From an uncultured Acetatifactor sp. (GTDB lineage: Bacteria; Bacillota; Clostridia; Lachnospirales; Lachnospiraceae): a stretch of 64,000 bases of DNA. Made by a program: the position numbers and the translations under genes. Shown one piece after another: positions 37,232 through 46,541 of this stretch. Position 1 is the first letter of the stretch, and the number at the start of each line of letters is the position of its first letter. Under the pieces are notes generated by a model that was not told the origin of the DNA, searched no databases, and worked only from the letters and a program-made list of their open reading frames with translations. The stretch lies in assembly GCA_947625675.1 (NCBI GenBank), contig CANQPH010000008.1:16288-80287 (forward strand). The letters run 5' to 3'.

Positions 37232-38152
37232 TTACCACAAACTGGTCTCGCTGACCTTCTTGGAAATCGTGTTGGCAATGACGATCAGAGTGATGCTGAT
37301 AATGCTGTTGAACAAGCCCACGGCGGTGGAATAACTGTACTGCTGATTTTTAAGGCCCACATTGTACACGTAGATTGAGATGACGTTGGAGGCCTCCATG
37401 TTCAGCGGATTCTGCAGCAAAAAGGTTTTCTCAAAGCCCACGGAGAGCAGGGAACCCATCTGCAGGATCAGCAGCGTCACGATCGTCGGTCTCAAATGGG
37501 GAAGATTCACGTGCCAGATGACCTGCAGGCGGCTCGCCCCGTCTATTTTGGCGGCCTCGATCAGCTCCAGGGACACTCCGGCCAAAGTCGCCAGGTAAAT
37601 GATGGTTCCCCAGCCAAGGCCCTGCCACAAACCCGTGAGAACGTAAATCGGTGCGAAGGCGGAAGGAATGGAAAGGAAATCCTTCGCTTCCCCTCCCAGA
37701 AAACCGATGATATTGTTGATCAGCCCTTCCCGGTTCAGGAACAGGATCGTCATGGAACACACCACCACGGTGGATACAAAATAGGGCGCATAGGTGATCA
37801 TTTGGCAGACCTTTTTCAGCTTCAGATTCCGCATCTCATTGAGCATAATGGCGAATATGATGGGAGCTGGAAATGTCCAAAGGGACACGAAGCTGATCCA
37901 GAAGGTATTCCATATGATCTTTCCAAAATATGGGTACTCAATAAAGTTCTTAAAATGCTTCAGACCCACCCAATGGCTGCCCCAGATCCCCAAGCTGGTA
38001 CGGAAGTCCTTGAAGGCGATCTGGATTCCATAAATAGGAATATAATGAAAGATAAACACCGCCGCCAAGGACGGCAGAAGCAACGCATACAGCAATCTGC
38101 AGCGATAAATTCGTTTCCACAGTTTTCGGAAATATGACTTGTCCGCCTTCAT
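37232..38152 (-). CDS. LplB-type sugar ABC permease
   Basis: A 306-residue six-helix permease. LLYALLLPSLAAVFIFHYIP, YGIQIAFKDFRTSLGIWGS and the EAA loop LELIEAAKIDGASRLQVIWH are LplB/YtePQ-like. Pairs with the LplC-type permease downstream to form the importer pore. ATG 38150-38152 with a perfect AAGGAGG 6 nt upstream; a 45-residue basic extension of the frame is not part of the family. Confidence 0.93.
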   Translation of the reverse strand: MKADKSYFRKLWKRIYRCRLLYALLLPSLAAVFIFHYIPIYGIQIAFKDFRTSLGIWGSHWVGLKHFKNFIEYPYFGKIIWNTFWISFVSLWTFPAPIIFAIMLNEMRNLKLKKVCQMITYAPYFVSTVVVCSMTILFLNREGLINNIIGFLGGEAKDFLSIPSAFAPIYVLTGLWQGLGWGTIIYLATLAGVSLELIEAAKIDGASRLQVIWHVNLPHLRPTIVTLLILQMGSLLSVGFEKTFLLQNPLNMEASNVISIYVYNVGLKNQQYSYSTAVGLFNSIISITLIVIANTISKKVSETSLW

Positions 38153-38292
38153 TCCAAACCTCCTTTTTCGTATCCTGTGATGCCAGCATAGCATGGTTTT
38201 TCGACAAAAAGCAATCACGGAAACCTTGTTCCGAATGTGCTTTTCCTTTTTCATGTTTTTCTTGGAAAATGCGCTTTTTCTTGTCAATACCG

Positions 38293-40404
38293 TTATGATT
38301 TTTTCCTGATGTTTTCTTTGTATTTTGCCGGAGTGACGCCGTTCATTTCCTTAAATAATTTGATAAAATAAGAGATGTTCCCATACCCTACCTTCTGACA
38401 GGTATCCGCCACCGTCATGTCCTCTTTCAAGAGCAATTCCTTGGCATATTCGATCCGCAGATAAATCAGGTAATCCTTATACATCCGTCCCGTGTGCTTG
38501 ATGATGGCCTGGCGCACCGCCGCCGTGCTCATGTTCAGATCCGCCGCTGTTTTCTCAATGGACAGATCGTATTCGGCGAAATGAGCATTGATATATTCAT
38601 AGACCTGATAGGACTTGTCATTTTCCGCCTGATTTTTCAAATAGAGCAGACGTTCACAGAAATTATGGATCAGCTTCAGAGCCGCATCCTTGAAGCTGTT
38701 CACGTTGTTGGCCGCCAGAATCAAACTGATATCCTGATTGGACAGTTCCACATGGCTCCTTCTCGCCTGCCTGGTGATCTCGCTCAAGAGATCGGAAAAG
38801 ATGTATTGCTGCATCAGCATGGAGATCTGATCCTTTTCCAGGGGCTTGATATAATGTTCAAATTCCTCCACGGCTCCCTGCTCGTCTCCCTTGGCCAGGG
38901 CGGCGCAAAGCTTTCTCAAATCCTGGGGATCGAAAGCGTATTCCTGGGGATCCCCGGTTTTTCCGCCTTGATTCAGCTTCTGATGAAGGTTGTCCATGCT
39001 TTCCAGCCAGGAGGCGTGGATCCGGGACATCATTTTGTACACGTTGCCCACGCCGATGACGGCATGATGACCGAAGCTCTCGGCCACCTCGATGATGTAC
39101 TCCGTCAGTTCTTCCTTCTGCTCCTGGGAGGCAATGCTGCAGAGAACGCTGAACCGCCTCTTCTTATGATCACAGATTGCATAAACATATTCCCCGTCAT
39201 CCGAGCTGGACAACTGCTCCGTTTCCTGAGAGAGCTTGTTCAGGAATTTTTCCGTCACTTCCTTTTCATCCCGGAAAGACACGCTGATCACGTAGAAGAA
39301 GGGACCCGGCAGGTTGATCTGGAGTTTGCCGAGATAGGGCTCCACATTGAAGGAATAATTCCCATCGAGCAGAAGCTGCAGGAACTGTCTTTTCAGCATT
39401 TCCTGTTTCTGTTCAATCTGAAGATTCGCCTTGACGTTGCTCCGCAGCATGCTGTCCAGGATCTGGTCTATTTCCTCCACCGCATTTCTATATTCCGCTT
39501 CCTCCGAAAGAGTCACTTTTTTACGCCATTTTGAAGACATTTCCAAAAGCGGCTCATAGGACTTGTTGGCGAAGACGTTGGCAATGAACAATATTCCCGC
39601 CACGTCGATCAGGATCAGCAGAAACTGTACGGGAAGCAGCCGATTCATCCAGATTCCCTGGTTATCCGGCTGGTAGCAGATTCGGAAATGATCGCCCTTC
39701 GAGCCGGAGGACACGACATTTTTCATTCCGTCCGTGACCAATAGATCCCGATTGTTGTAAAGAGATTCTTCTCCGCAGTACAACGTGATGGCGCCGTCGA
39801 TGCCTCCCCCGACCATTCGGAAACGTTCCTCCAAATCTCCCTTGGTGACCACAAAACACAGGAACGCATTTTGGCGGATCGAATTGCCGTCCATCACCAC
39901 CCGGAAAGGGATGCATATATAAATTTTCTCATCCAAAGCCAGGACTTTCTCCTCTTCTCCCGCCTCCGTCAAAGCTTCCAGGAGCCGCCCCCGCTCTTCC
40001 TTGTTTATTCCTTTCAGGTAAATGTTGAGATCGATGATGTTGCCCTCGGAATGGAAGATATACCAATCCCCGTAATACAGGAAGCATTCCTCCGTCAGGG
40101 CGGAATAATGGATATACTGTCGGAAATCGTCCAACAGCTTCCTCTCGTTATATTTGTTTCTTCTAAAATAATATGGCTGGTATTCATTATCGATGGCGAT
40201 CTTCATCGCCGCTTCCTGGAACAATTCCATTTGATTTTCCAGATCCTCGACGATCCGTTCCGCCTTTTTCTGATCGTATTGGCGCTGCACCCTCCTGATA
40301 CTGGCATAGTTGATCGTCAAAAGCACTGCGCCGAGGGCCAGACAGCAGATGATCGCCAGACCCACGTAATAGAACTTGTAAGGATTCTTCATTTTCGTGT
40401 TCAT
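38293..40404 (-). CDS. Membrane-bound AraC-family regulator
   Basis: A 703-residue sensor-regulator: helix about 11-33, an extracellular sensor part of roughly 240 residues, a second helix (LLPVQFLLILIDVAGILFIA), a cytoplasmic linker, and a C-terminal double helix-turn-helix (AADLNMSTAAVRQAIIKHTG; CQKVGYGNISYFIKLFKEMN). This layout is common beside LplABC importers in Firmicutes, where the protein senses extracellular sugar and activates the neighbouring genes. ATG 40402-40404 with GGGAGGGGAAG upstream. It lies between the SGNH hydrolase and the permeases. Confidence 0.92.
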   Translation of the reverse strand: MNTKMKNPYKFYYVGLAIICCLALGAVLLTINYASIRRVQRQYDQKKAERIVEDLENQMELFQEAAMKIAIDNEYQPYYFRRNKYNERKLLDDFRQYIHYSALTEECFLYYGDWYIFHSEGNIIDLNIYLKGINKEERGRLLEALTEAGEEEKVLALDEKIYICIPFRVVMDGNSIRQNAFLCFVVTKGDLEERFRMVGGGIDGAITLYCGEESLYNNRDLLVTDGMKNVVSSGSKGDHFRICYQPDNQGIWMNRLLPVQFLLILIDVAGILFIANVFANKSYEPLLEMSSKWRKKVTLSEEAEYRNAVEEIDQILDSMLRSNVKANLQIEQKQEMLKRQFLQLLLDGNYSFNVEPYLGKLQINLPGPFFYVISVSFRDEKEVTEKFLNKLSQETEQLSSSDDGEYVYAICDHKKRRFSVLCSIASQEQKEELTEYIIEVAESFGHHAVIGVGNVYKMMSRIHASWLESMDNLHQKLNQGGKTGDPQEYAFDPQDLRKLCAALAKGDEQGAVEEFEHYIKPLEKDQISMLMQQYIFSDLLSEITRQARRSHVELSNQDISLILAANNVNSFKDAALKLIHNFCERLLYLKNQAENDKSYQVYEYINAHFAEYDLSIEKTAADLNMSTAAVRQAIIKHTGRMYKDYLIYLRIEYAKELLLKEDMTVADTCQKVGYGNISYFIKLFKEMNGVTPAKYKENIRKKS

Positions 40405-40433
40405 AATCTTCCCCTCCCTTGAAACCAAAAACC

Positions 40434-41495
40434 TCAGCCGGGCAGCAGCATTCCCGCCAGGAACTGAGCATAACAGCGATGGAAAAAGTCATTTGGATGA
40501 TTCACATTGTTGCCGCTGGTATCCAGGAATCGTTTCCGGCTGTGCAGAAACGCCTGCATTCCCGTGATATCCGCCACGGCTATTCCTTCCCGCCTAGGCA
40601 GGGAGGCGCAGAGTTCCTCCAAAGCCTCCTTAAAATACATCTGATTCCCCCAAAATCTGGCCCTCGGATCCGTCAGGACGGGATTGGGCGTGCTGGTGGC
40701 GACCAACAGGATCTCCGCCTGGGGATGCTTGGCCCAGGTGCCCGTCACGATTTGCCGGATATATCCTGCGAATTCCTCCGGACTCCTGCCGCCGTCATTC
40801 ATGCCGAAGGCCAGGATCAGCAAATCGAAGCTGCGGCAGGTCACAAGTTCTTCCAGCATTTCGGCTCCCCAGGCGGAGTCCCGCCCTCCCAGGGCCACGT
40901 TTTCCAAAGTGACCTCCGCCCCGGTCCTCCGGATCAATTCCCGCTGCAGCAGTTCGTCATAGGGCGGCTGGTAAGGCGGCGCTCCCGTGGCGGCGCTGGC
41001 ATTGGCTCCCTCGGAAATGCTGTCGCCATAGACCAGGAGGCTCAGCGGATCGCAGCTTTGAAGCTTCGCCGCCGTGCGGGGAAGACGATCTCCGGCGAAC
41101 CGGGGTTTCACCCCCGTCCACCCTCCTTTCTCACAGCTATAGGTGACTGCGATCTGTCTGTCATGGAAAAAATGCCCCTCCCGAAACAACAGATGTCCTC
41201 CCGGCATGGGAAAGCTTCCCTCCGGATCCTCTTTCTCAAGCCGCAGCTCCCAGGGCCGGAATGCGAAGATCCTGCTTTCCATCGGGAGCACCAGCTTCTC
41301 CCCTTCCTGGATCCAGTCCCTTCCTTCCTCATAAAGAACGGTTTCCGAAGCATTCTGCACTGACAGAATCCGCTTGGGCGGATACAGAAGCGACGCTTCC
41401 GCCCTTCCGTCCGCTTCCCGGATCATGGCCAGGCTTTCTCCCCAGACCACGTCGGTATCCCAGATCGGGATCATTCTCTGTTCCATTGTCATCAT
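40434..41495 (-). CDS. SGNH/GDSL-family esterase
   Basis: A 353-residue protein: an N-terminal beta-rich domain of about 145 residues, then an SGNH hydrolase with nucleophile Ser159 in VYGDSISEGA, the Gly block at NVALGGRDSAWG, the Asn block in AFGMNDGG and the catalytic Asp/His in NNVNHPNDFFHR. It likely removes acetyl groups from plant oligosaccharides (CE2/CE3-like architecture). No signal peptide. First gene of the importer/rhamnosidase operon; its promoter region is shared with the divergent lyxose isomerase gene. Confidence 0.85.
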   Translation of the reverse strand: MMTMEQRMIPIWDTDVVWGESLAMIREADGRAEASLLYPPKRILSVQNASETVLYEEGRDWIQEGEKLVLPMESRIFAFRPWELRLEKEDPEGSFPMPGGHLLFREGHFFHDRQIAVTYSCEKGGWTGVKPRFAGDRLPRTAAKLQSCDPLSLLVYGDSISEGANASAATGAPPYQPPYDELLQRELIRRTGAEVTLENVALGGRDSAWGAEMLEELVTCRSFDLLILAFGMNDGGRSPEEFAGYIRQIVTGTWAKHPQAEILLVATSTPNPVLTDPRARFWGNQMYFKEALEELCASLPRREGIAVADITGMQAFLHSRKRFLDTSGNNVNHPNDFFHRCYAQFLAGMLLPG

Positions 41496-41563
41496 GTGTT
41501 TTCCTCCTCATTTTGCCCATGATTACCGTTTTCCTATATCCCCTGCTTTCAACGTTTCCGTCA

Positions 41564-41592
41564 TTGTTTCTTTTCCCCGGAAAGGTTATAGT
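41564..41592 (+). promoter_or_regulatory. Sigma-A promoter of the lyxose isomerase gene
   Basis: -35 TTGTTT (41564-41569), 17-bp spacer, -10 TATAGT (41587-41592), 31 bp before the ATG. Confidence 0.55.
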
Positions 41593-41622
41593 ATAAATAT
41601 CAAAAGGAAAGGAGAACCTGCT

Positions 41623-42180
41623 ATGTCTGCAGCAAATATCACGAAACAGCAACTGAACACCGCCCGGGCGGCCGCCCTGGAGCTTCTCCAAAAGGCTCGC
41701 ATCGCCGTCACTCCAGAGGAAGCTTCTCGTCTGGAGTACTGCGATTACGGACTGGGCGATTTTAGCACGATCGGCACTGAAATTTTGATCTATGTCAACA
41801 CGGACAGAGTCTGTGCCAAAGAAATGATGCTGACCCCCTGGCAGATCTGCCCTCAACATATTCATCCGCAGCTCGGGGATTATCCGGGAAAAGAAGAAAC
41901 CTTCCGCTGTCGGTACGGAGAAGTATTTCTATACGTCCCGGGAGAACCGACGCCCTCTCCCGGAGCCCGCATTCCTGACGAACGCCGGGAGTATTTTACC
42001 GTCTGGCACGAGATTCACCTTCTTCCCGGTCAGCAATACACCCTCAAAGAGCGCACCCTGCACTGGTTCCAGGCGGGCCCGGAAGGGGCGGTCATTTCCG
42101 AATTTTCCACCCCAAGCTTCGATGACGCCGACATTTTCACCGATCCGGAAATTCAAAGGATCCCGCATTTTCAGCAATAG
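41623..42180 (+). CDS. D-lyxose/D-mannose-type sugar isomerase (cupin)
   Basis: A 185-residue cupin of the D-lyxose ketol-isomerase (YdaE) family, converting D-lyxose to D-xylulose and often D-mannose to D-fructose. The metal site is CPQHIHPQLGDYPGKEETF (two His, one Glu) plus LHWFQAGPEG; the end ISEFSTPSFDDADIFTDPEI is diagnostic. ATG 41623-41625 with AAAGGAGA upstream; the frame further upstream overlaps the promoter. The product xylulose would suit the FGGY kinase encoded at 45.0-46.5 kb. Only plus-strand gene of this block. Confidence 0.85.
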   Translation: MSAANITKQQLNTARAAALELLQKARIAVTPEEASRLEYCDYGLGDFSTIGTEILIYVNTDRVCAKEMMLTPWQICPQHIHPQLGDYPGKEETFRCRYGEVFLYVPGEPTPSPGARIPDERREYFTVWHEIHLLPGQQYTLKERTLHWFQAGPEGAVISEFSTPSFDDADIFTDPEIQRIPHFQQ

Positions 42181-42212
42181 ATAGAGACATTCGTTCCTGC
42201 TGCGGCGGCTTT

Positions 42213-44264
42213 TTAGGAAAAACTCATCTCAAACCCCAGAGAAACCTCGTCTTCACACCAGGTTTTATAGTTCGTCCCCCAGCGGTTATTGTACAGGCAG
42301 AAATAGAAACCGTTTCCAGGATCATCGGTTACGTTGTCATATACGTAGAGATTGCGGGCGCCCACGGAACACAATCCCGCATGCAGGCTCCGAAGATGAA
42401 TGGCGCCGTCCGCCCCCTCGTACTTCCATTCCGTCACCACGTGCTGTTTGCGGTTGCCGTGACACACCACTTCCAGCGGGGAGATCCAGGAATCGATCTT
42501 TTTCATCCTCCAGAGAGCCGGTGTCGCGGCTTTGAACCGGAATCCCAGCCAGATCGCCTCCGGGATCCTGCTGGCATCCTTGCCGAACCAGTTCAGGGTG
42601 AGCCGTATGTCTGTTCCAAACTCATAGATCAGCTCCGCATATCTGGGACACCCATAGCGTTCACAGGCATCCTCGTCTCCGTTCAGGCAGATGACCAGCC
42701 GGTTCCCCTTCCGGTACATGCCGGTCAGGGCGAAATCAAAAATTTGATCCTTCAAATCCGGAACCCGGCACAGTCCCGGCTTATGGAAATCCGCTTCCGA
42801 CCAGGCCAGATTATTTTCCAGGTGAACGTTATAATCATACTGCAGTCCGAGCACCGTTTTGGCAGAAAATACCTGATAGGACAACCTTCCGACCCCGATA
42901 TCCTCCGCCAGGATGCGGTTCCCTTTTTTCAAACCGTTTATCCCGCCGTTCCCGTCAACCTTCAGGCGATATTCCCCGAATTCCAGCCATTGTCCCGGCT
43001 GCACCGTTTCTCCCTTGTCGGTCTGTCTGCGGGGTTGCGTCTCCTTCAGGGCCTCCAGCGCCTCCTCCTTCAAATCCGGCGGAAGGGCTTCCACGGCGGC
43101 GTCAATATAGGCCGGCTGTTCCGCCTGGGATGCCTCATACAGACTATACGACCCTTCCGTACAACCGCCCCGGAAGACGCCCACCTCCCGCCTGATCGTA
43201 TCTTCCAGGGACCGATACTGGTTCGGTACCAGGGAAATATCGGTTTTATCGGTTTTGCGGGCGGTTCTAAACGCTTCCTTCTCCCAATTCGTGAAGTCAA
43301 ACAGATACTTTTTGATATCTGCGCTCCAGGTATGCTCCGCCACCAGCATCAGGTTGGTCATGAAATCGTGCCAGACCTTCCCTCCCCGCTCCAATCTTCC
43401 CTCCTGCAGCCATTTCTCCTTCAGGCGGAGCAATTCATAATAATTCCTCACCTTGCAGGGATCCGTTCCCACGCCATGGATCCAGGTGTCCCCGATCTCC
43501 TCCGTGACCACGGGCAGGGTGTCCCGAACGGATAAAAGGGTCCGGGCCACGTCGCTGATGGTGGCGGCCTCGATCTTGGCGCCGGGATAGCGTTTCCCTA
43601 AATCATCCAGAATGCTTTCCACCCTTTCCGCACTCTGAGGCCCGGTGTTGTCCCCCGTATAGGCGTATTCAATCACGGTGTCCAGGCCCTCCAGCTGAAG
43701 CGGCGCCCCATAGCTGGAAGAATAATGGACGATCACCTCGTCCTCCCCCTGTCTCCATCGGAATACCGGCGGGACGTCGGGAACCGGGGAAGCCAGATTG
43801 GTACCTATGTGCAGATATTGAATCCCATGGGCCGCCAGCGCCGGAACCATCGCCCTGGTATGCCCCGGCACGTCCGTCATCTTGGCCCCGATGGTCTTCT
43901 TCCCGAATCTGCGGTCCAACTCCTCCGAAAGCGAAAGAGAGAAGTCCAGCAGCGTGCGGTCCATCAGCTCCGTATGGGTGGTCAGGGCGCACCCGTGCCA
44001 GCTGATCATGCCCTCGCAGATGGCTTTTTCCAGGCGGAGGCATTGTTCCTTGGAAGCATGATGGAAAAAATAGTCGATCAAAAAAGAACCCACCGTCCAG
44101 ATAAATTTCTTCTCACCGTTCTGATTCAAAGTTTCCGCCACCCCGATAGCGTGCGGAATATACTCTTCCACGTATTTCCGCAGGATCACGGAAGAAAGAT
44201 CCGTATATCCCACGTCCAGATGAGTTTTGAATACGACCTGTACCTTTTGAATCTTTGTACCCAT
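42213..44264 (-). CDS. DUF5054 protein, GH38-like hydrolase
   Basis: A 683-residue protein whose N-terminus, VFKTHLDVGYTDLSS, copies the metal-binding HxD start of GH38 alpha-mannosidases. MTDVPGHTRAMVPALAAHGI with the Asp nucleophile candidate, and HIGTNLASPVPDVPPVFRW follow; the C-terminal half is a beta-sandwich ending VSLGFEMSFS. This matches DUF5054 as I recall it. Likely a glycosidase on alpha-linked sugars, substrate unknown. No signal peptide. Last gene of the operon running from 49918. Confidence 0.75.
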   Translation of the reverse strand: MGTKIQKVQVVFKTHLDVGYTDLSSVILRKYVEEYIPHAIGVAETLNQNGEKKFIWTVGSFLIDYFFHHASKEQCLRLEKAICEGMISWHGCALTTHTELMDRTLLDFSLSLSEELDRRFGKKTIGAKMTDVPGHTRAMVPALAAHGIQYLHIGTNLASPVPDVPPVFRWRQGEDEVIVHYSSSYGAPLQLEGLDTVIEYAYTGDNTGPQSAERVESILDDLGKRYPGAKIEAATISDVARTLLSVRDTLPVVTEEIGDTWIHGVGTDPCKVRNYYELLRLKEKWLQEGRLERGGKVWHDFMTNLMLVAEHTWSADIKKYLFDFTNWEKEAFRTARKTDKTDISLVPNQYRSLEDTIRREVGVFRGGCTEGSYSLYEASQAEQPAYIDAAVEALPPDLKEEALEALKETQPRRQTDKGETVQPGQWLEFGEYRLKVDGNGGINGLKKGNRILAEDIGVGRLSYQVFSAKTVLGLQYDYNVHLENNLAWSEADFHKPGLCRVPDLKDQIFDFALTGMYRKGNRLVICLNGDEDACERYGCPRYAELIYEFGTDIRLTLNWFGKDASRIPEAIWLGFRFKAATPALWRMKKIDSWISPLEVVCHGNRKQHVVTEWKYEGADGAIHLRSLHAGLCSVGARNLYVYDNVTDDPGNGFYFCLYNNRWGTNYKTWCEDEVSLGFEMSFS

Positions 44265-44276
44265 TCTCTTCCTCCT

Positions 44277-44993
44277 TTATTCTTGTTCCGCAGCTTGTCT
44301 TTTCTGCAGTTCCTCCACGATGGCGACACCGGCGCTGGTTCCGATGCGCTCGGCCCCGGCTTCGATCATGTCCAGGGCCTGATCCAGGGTGCGTATGCCT
44401 CCGGCGGCTTTCACCCTGATCTGATCTCCCACCAAAGACTTCATCAGCCGCACGTCCTCCGGCACGGCTCCGGACGCCCTGCCGGGTTCAGGGGTGCCGA
44501 ACCCGGTGCTGGTCTTGACGAAATCCGGGCCGACTTCCCGGGCGATCCGGCACAAAATCTCTATTTCCTCTTTCCGCAGATAGCAATTTTCAAAGATCAC
44601 CTTGGAAATCACATTCCGGGACTTACAGATTTCCACAATCCGTCTCATTTCTTCTTCCACGTAAAGAAGATCCCCGCTTTTCAATTTCACCAGGTTCACC
44701 ACGTAATCAATTTCATCCGCCCCTTCCGCAATCGCCCGTTCCGTTTCAAACGCTTTGACTTCCATCGTCGTCTGCCCCAGGGGGAACCCGATGGCCGCCC
44801 CCACATGTACCCCGCTCCCTTCCAAAAGAGAGTGGCAAAGCGCCGTCTGAGCGGAATTGATCGCCGCCATGGCGAAACCATATTTTCTGCATTCCTCACA
44901 AAATTGTCTGATCTGATCCTCTGTCACATAAGGCTTCAGCAGCGTCTGGTCCATGTATTTGGCAAGCTGCCTGGGAGATAAAGAGATGTTCAT
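44277..44993 (-). CDS. deoC: Deoxyribose-phosphate aldolase
   Basis: A 238-residue TIM-barrel class I aldolase that splits deoxyribose-5-phosphate into glyceraldehyde-3-phosphate and acetaldehyde. The Schiff-base lysine is in PDFVKTSTGFG; IGFPLGQTTMEVKAFET, KVIFENCYL and VKAAGGIRTLDQALDMIEAG are conserved. ATG 44991-44993 (AAGGAG 9 nt upstream) is preferred over an ATG two codons earlier, which would be too close to it. Here it sits in a sugar operon rather than with nucleoside genes, so it may act on another phosphorylated sugar. Confidence 0.93.
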   Translation of the reverse strand: MNISLSPRQLAKYMDQTLLKPYVTEDQIRQFCEECRKYGFAMAAINSAQTALCHSLLEGSGVHVGAAIGFPLGQTTMEVKAFETERAIAEGADEIDYVVNLVKLKSGDLLYVEEEMRRIVEICKSRNVISKVIFENCYLRKEEIEILCRIAREVGPDFVKTSTGFGTPEPGRASGAVPEDVRLMKSLVGDQIRVKAAGGIRTLDQALDMIEAGAERIGTSAGVAIVEELQKRQAAEQE

Positions 44994-45038
44994 TCGCATA
45001 AGCTCCTTCCGATTGGATTCTGATTTTTTTGTAAAATA

Positions 45039-46532
45039 CTAATTCGTCGCATAGGCTCCGTACCCTTCCAAGAACCGGACGTATCTTTCATATTGAACCT
45101 CGTAATGATCACGGAGGCCTTCCTTCGGCCAATAGACCCGCTCATCGGCGCCGTCCGTCCGGAAGAGCTCCGTAAGGCTTTCCCTTCGTTCCCCCAAGGC
45201 ATGGGCCGCAAGCAGCGCCATGGCAGTCGGAGCGGAGTCCACCTTCCCGGGAACCCTGTAGCACAATCCCAGCACATCGGATTTGATTTGGGAAAAGACC
45301 GGGCTTTTGGCGCCGCCGCCGACTCCCTTCACGCTTATCGTTCCCCGCAGGCAGTCATTGCTTCTCAGGATTTCCAGATAACTGCGGTATTCAAAGGAAA
45401 TGGACTCCAGGATGCTCCGATACAATTCCATCCTGCCCATCTTCTGCTCCAGCTGCAGGAATGCGCCGGACACCCGATTGTCCAGGGGACAGGTTCTTCC
45501 GGTAAAGTGCGGGAGAAACACGGGTGTATCCGCTTTTTCCTCCGGCCGAATCAATTCATCCAACTTCTTCAGGGAGCAGCCGGTCAGGGCGGCATACCAT
45601 TCCAGGCAAAGACCTCCGCCGCTGATATAAGCCAGCGGCAGATACAAACCTTCGCAGACGCTGCGGGCAAAAAGGATTGTCTTATGGGAGGTGTCCGGTG
45701 CAAAACGATCTGTGCAGCAGGAGAACACGGAAGCGGTTCCCGCCACGTCCAGGGCCTGACCCGGTTCGGTAATCCCCGCCCCCAGACTGGACGCCGCCGT
45801 GTCCCCGCAGCCTGCGATCACCTCCACTCCCGCAGGAAGACCGCACTGCCGGGCATATTCCGGAGCAATCGTCCCCACCACCTTTTCCGGGCTTACGATG
45901 GCGGGCATCTTGTCCTCCGCCACTTGAAAGTGCCGCAGCATGTCTTCATTGTAGCCACAGGTTTCATTTTCCGTAAAGTTATTGAAGTGCAGAAACGTAT
46001 AGTCCATAAACGCTTCTTCCGCCTTCAAACCACAGAGGCGGCCGGCGACATAGCCGTTGGGCTGCACGAATTTCCGAATCTGACGGTAGGCATCCTGCCG
46101 CTCTCCCTTCCACCAGAGAATTTTGGAGGCGTGGGCGTGGATGATCTGACCGCCGCTCTTTTGAATCGCCAAATCCCCCGCTTCTTTCCGCAAGAGCTCC
46201 GTATAGGGAGCGCATCTGGTATCCAGCCAGGAATCCAAAGGCGTCGCCGCCGCAAAATCCTCCTTGATCCCCATGATTCCCGCCATCTGGGAGTCCATGC
46301 CCAGGCCCCGGATCCGCAGACTCTGCTCCCCCGCCCAGGAAGTAAGCCTGCGCAATACCTGGCAGACGGAAGAGAAAATATCCTCCGGATCTTCGTACAC
46401 CGTCAAGGAATCAGGCCTGTACAATTTGGACGGGCAAAAAGCTTCTTGCAGCACATGTCCAAAAGAATCGCAAAGCACTCCCTTCGTGCCCTGCGTCCCG
46501 ATATCGATTCCTACAAAAAGCGCATCCTGCAT
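45039..46532 (-). CDS. FGGY-family carbohydrate kinase (xylulokinase-like)
   Basis: A 497-residue ATP-dependent sugar kinase. Phosphate loop 1 is GIDIGTQGTKGVLCD; catalytic Asp in SWLDTRC; AGCGDTAASSLGAGI and GVGGGAKSPVFSQIKSDVLG are the FGGY signatures. Closest in feel to xylulokinases, with ribulo- and fuculokinases as alternatives. It follows the zinc dehydrogenase gene by 9 bp and precedes deoC. Together with the dehydrogenases it would phosphorylate a ketose made by oxidation of an alditol or by the lyxose isomerase. Confidence 0.88.
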   Translation of the reverse strand: MQDALFVGIDIGTQGTKGVLCDSFGHVLQEAFCPSKLYRPDSLTVYEDPEDIFSSVCQVLRRLTSWAGEQSLRIRGLGMDSQMAGIMGIKEDFAAATPLDSWLDTRCAPYTELLRKEAGDLAIQKSGGQIIHAHASKILWWKGERQDAYRQIRKFVQPNGYVAGRLCGLKAEEAFMDYTFLHFNNFTENETCGYNEDMLRHFQVAEDKMPAIVSPEKVVGTIAPEYARQCGLPAGVEVIAGCGDTAASSLGAGITEPGQALDVAGTASVFSCCTDRFAPDTSHKTILFARSVCEGLYLPLAYISGGGLCLEWYAALTGCSLKKLDELIRPEEKADTPVFLPHFTGRTCPLDNRVSGAFLQLEQKMGRMELYRSILESISFEYRSYLEILRSNDCLRGTISVKGVGGGAKSPVFSQIKSDVLGLCYRVPGKVDSAPTAMALLAAHALGERRESLTELFRTDGADERVYWPKEGLRDHYEVQYERYVRFLEGYGAYATN

Positions 46533-46541
46533 TCAAACACC

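Noticed and set aside
41541..41566. A cre site between the SGNH and lyxose isomerase genes
   Set aside because: The minus-strand stretch TGACGGAAACGTTGAAAGC only loosely resembles the CcpA consensus (at least two core mismatches).
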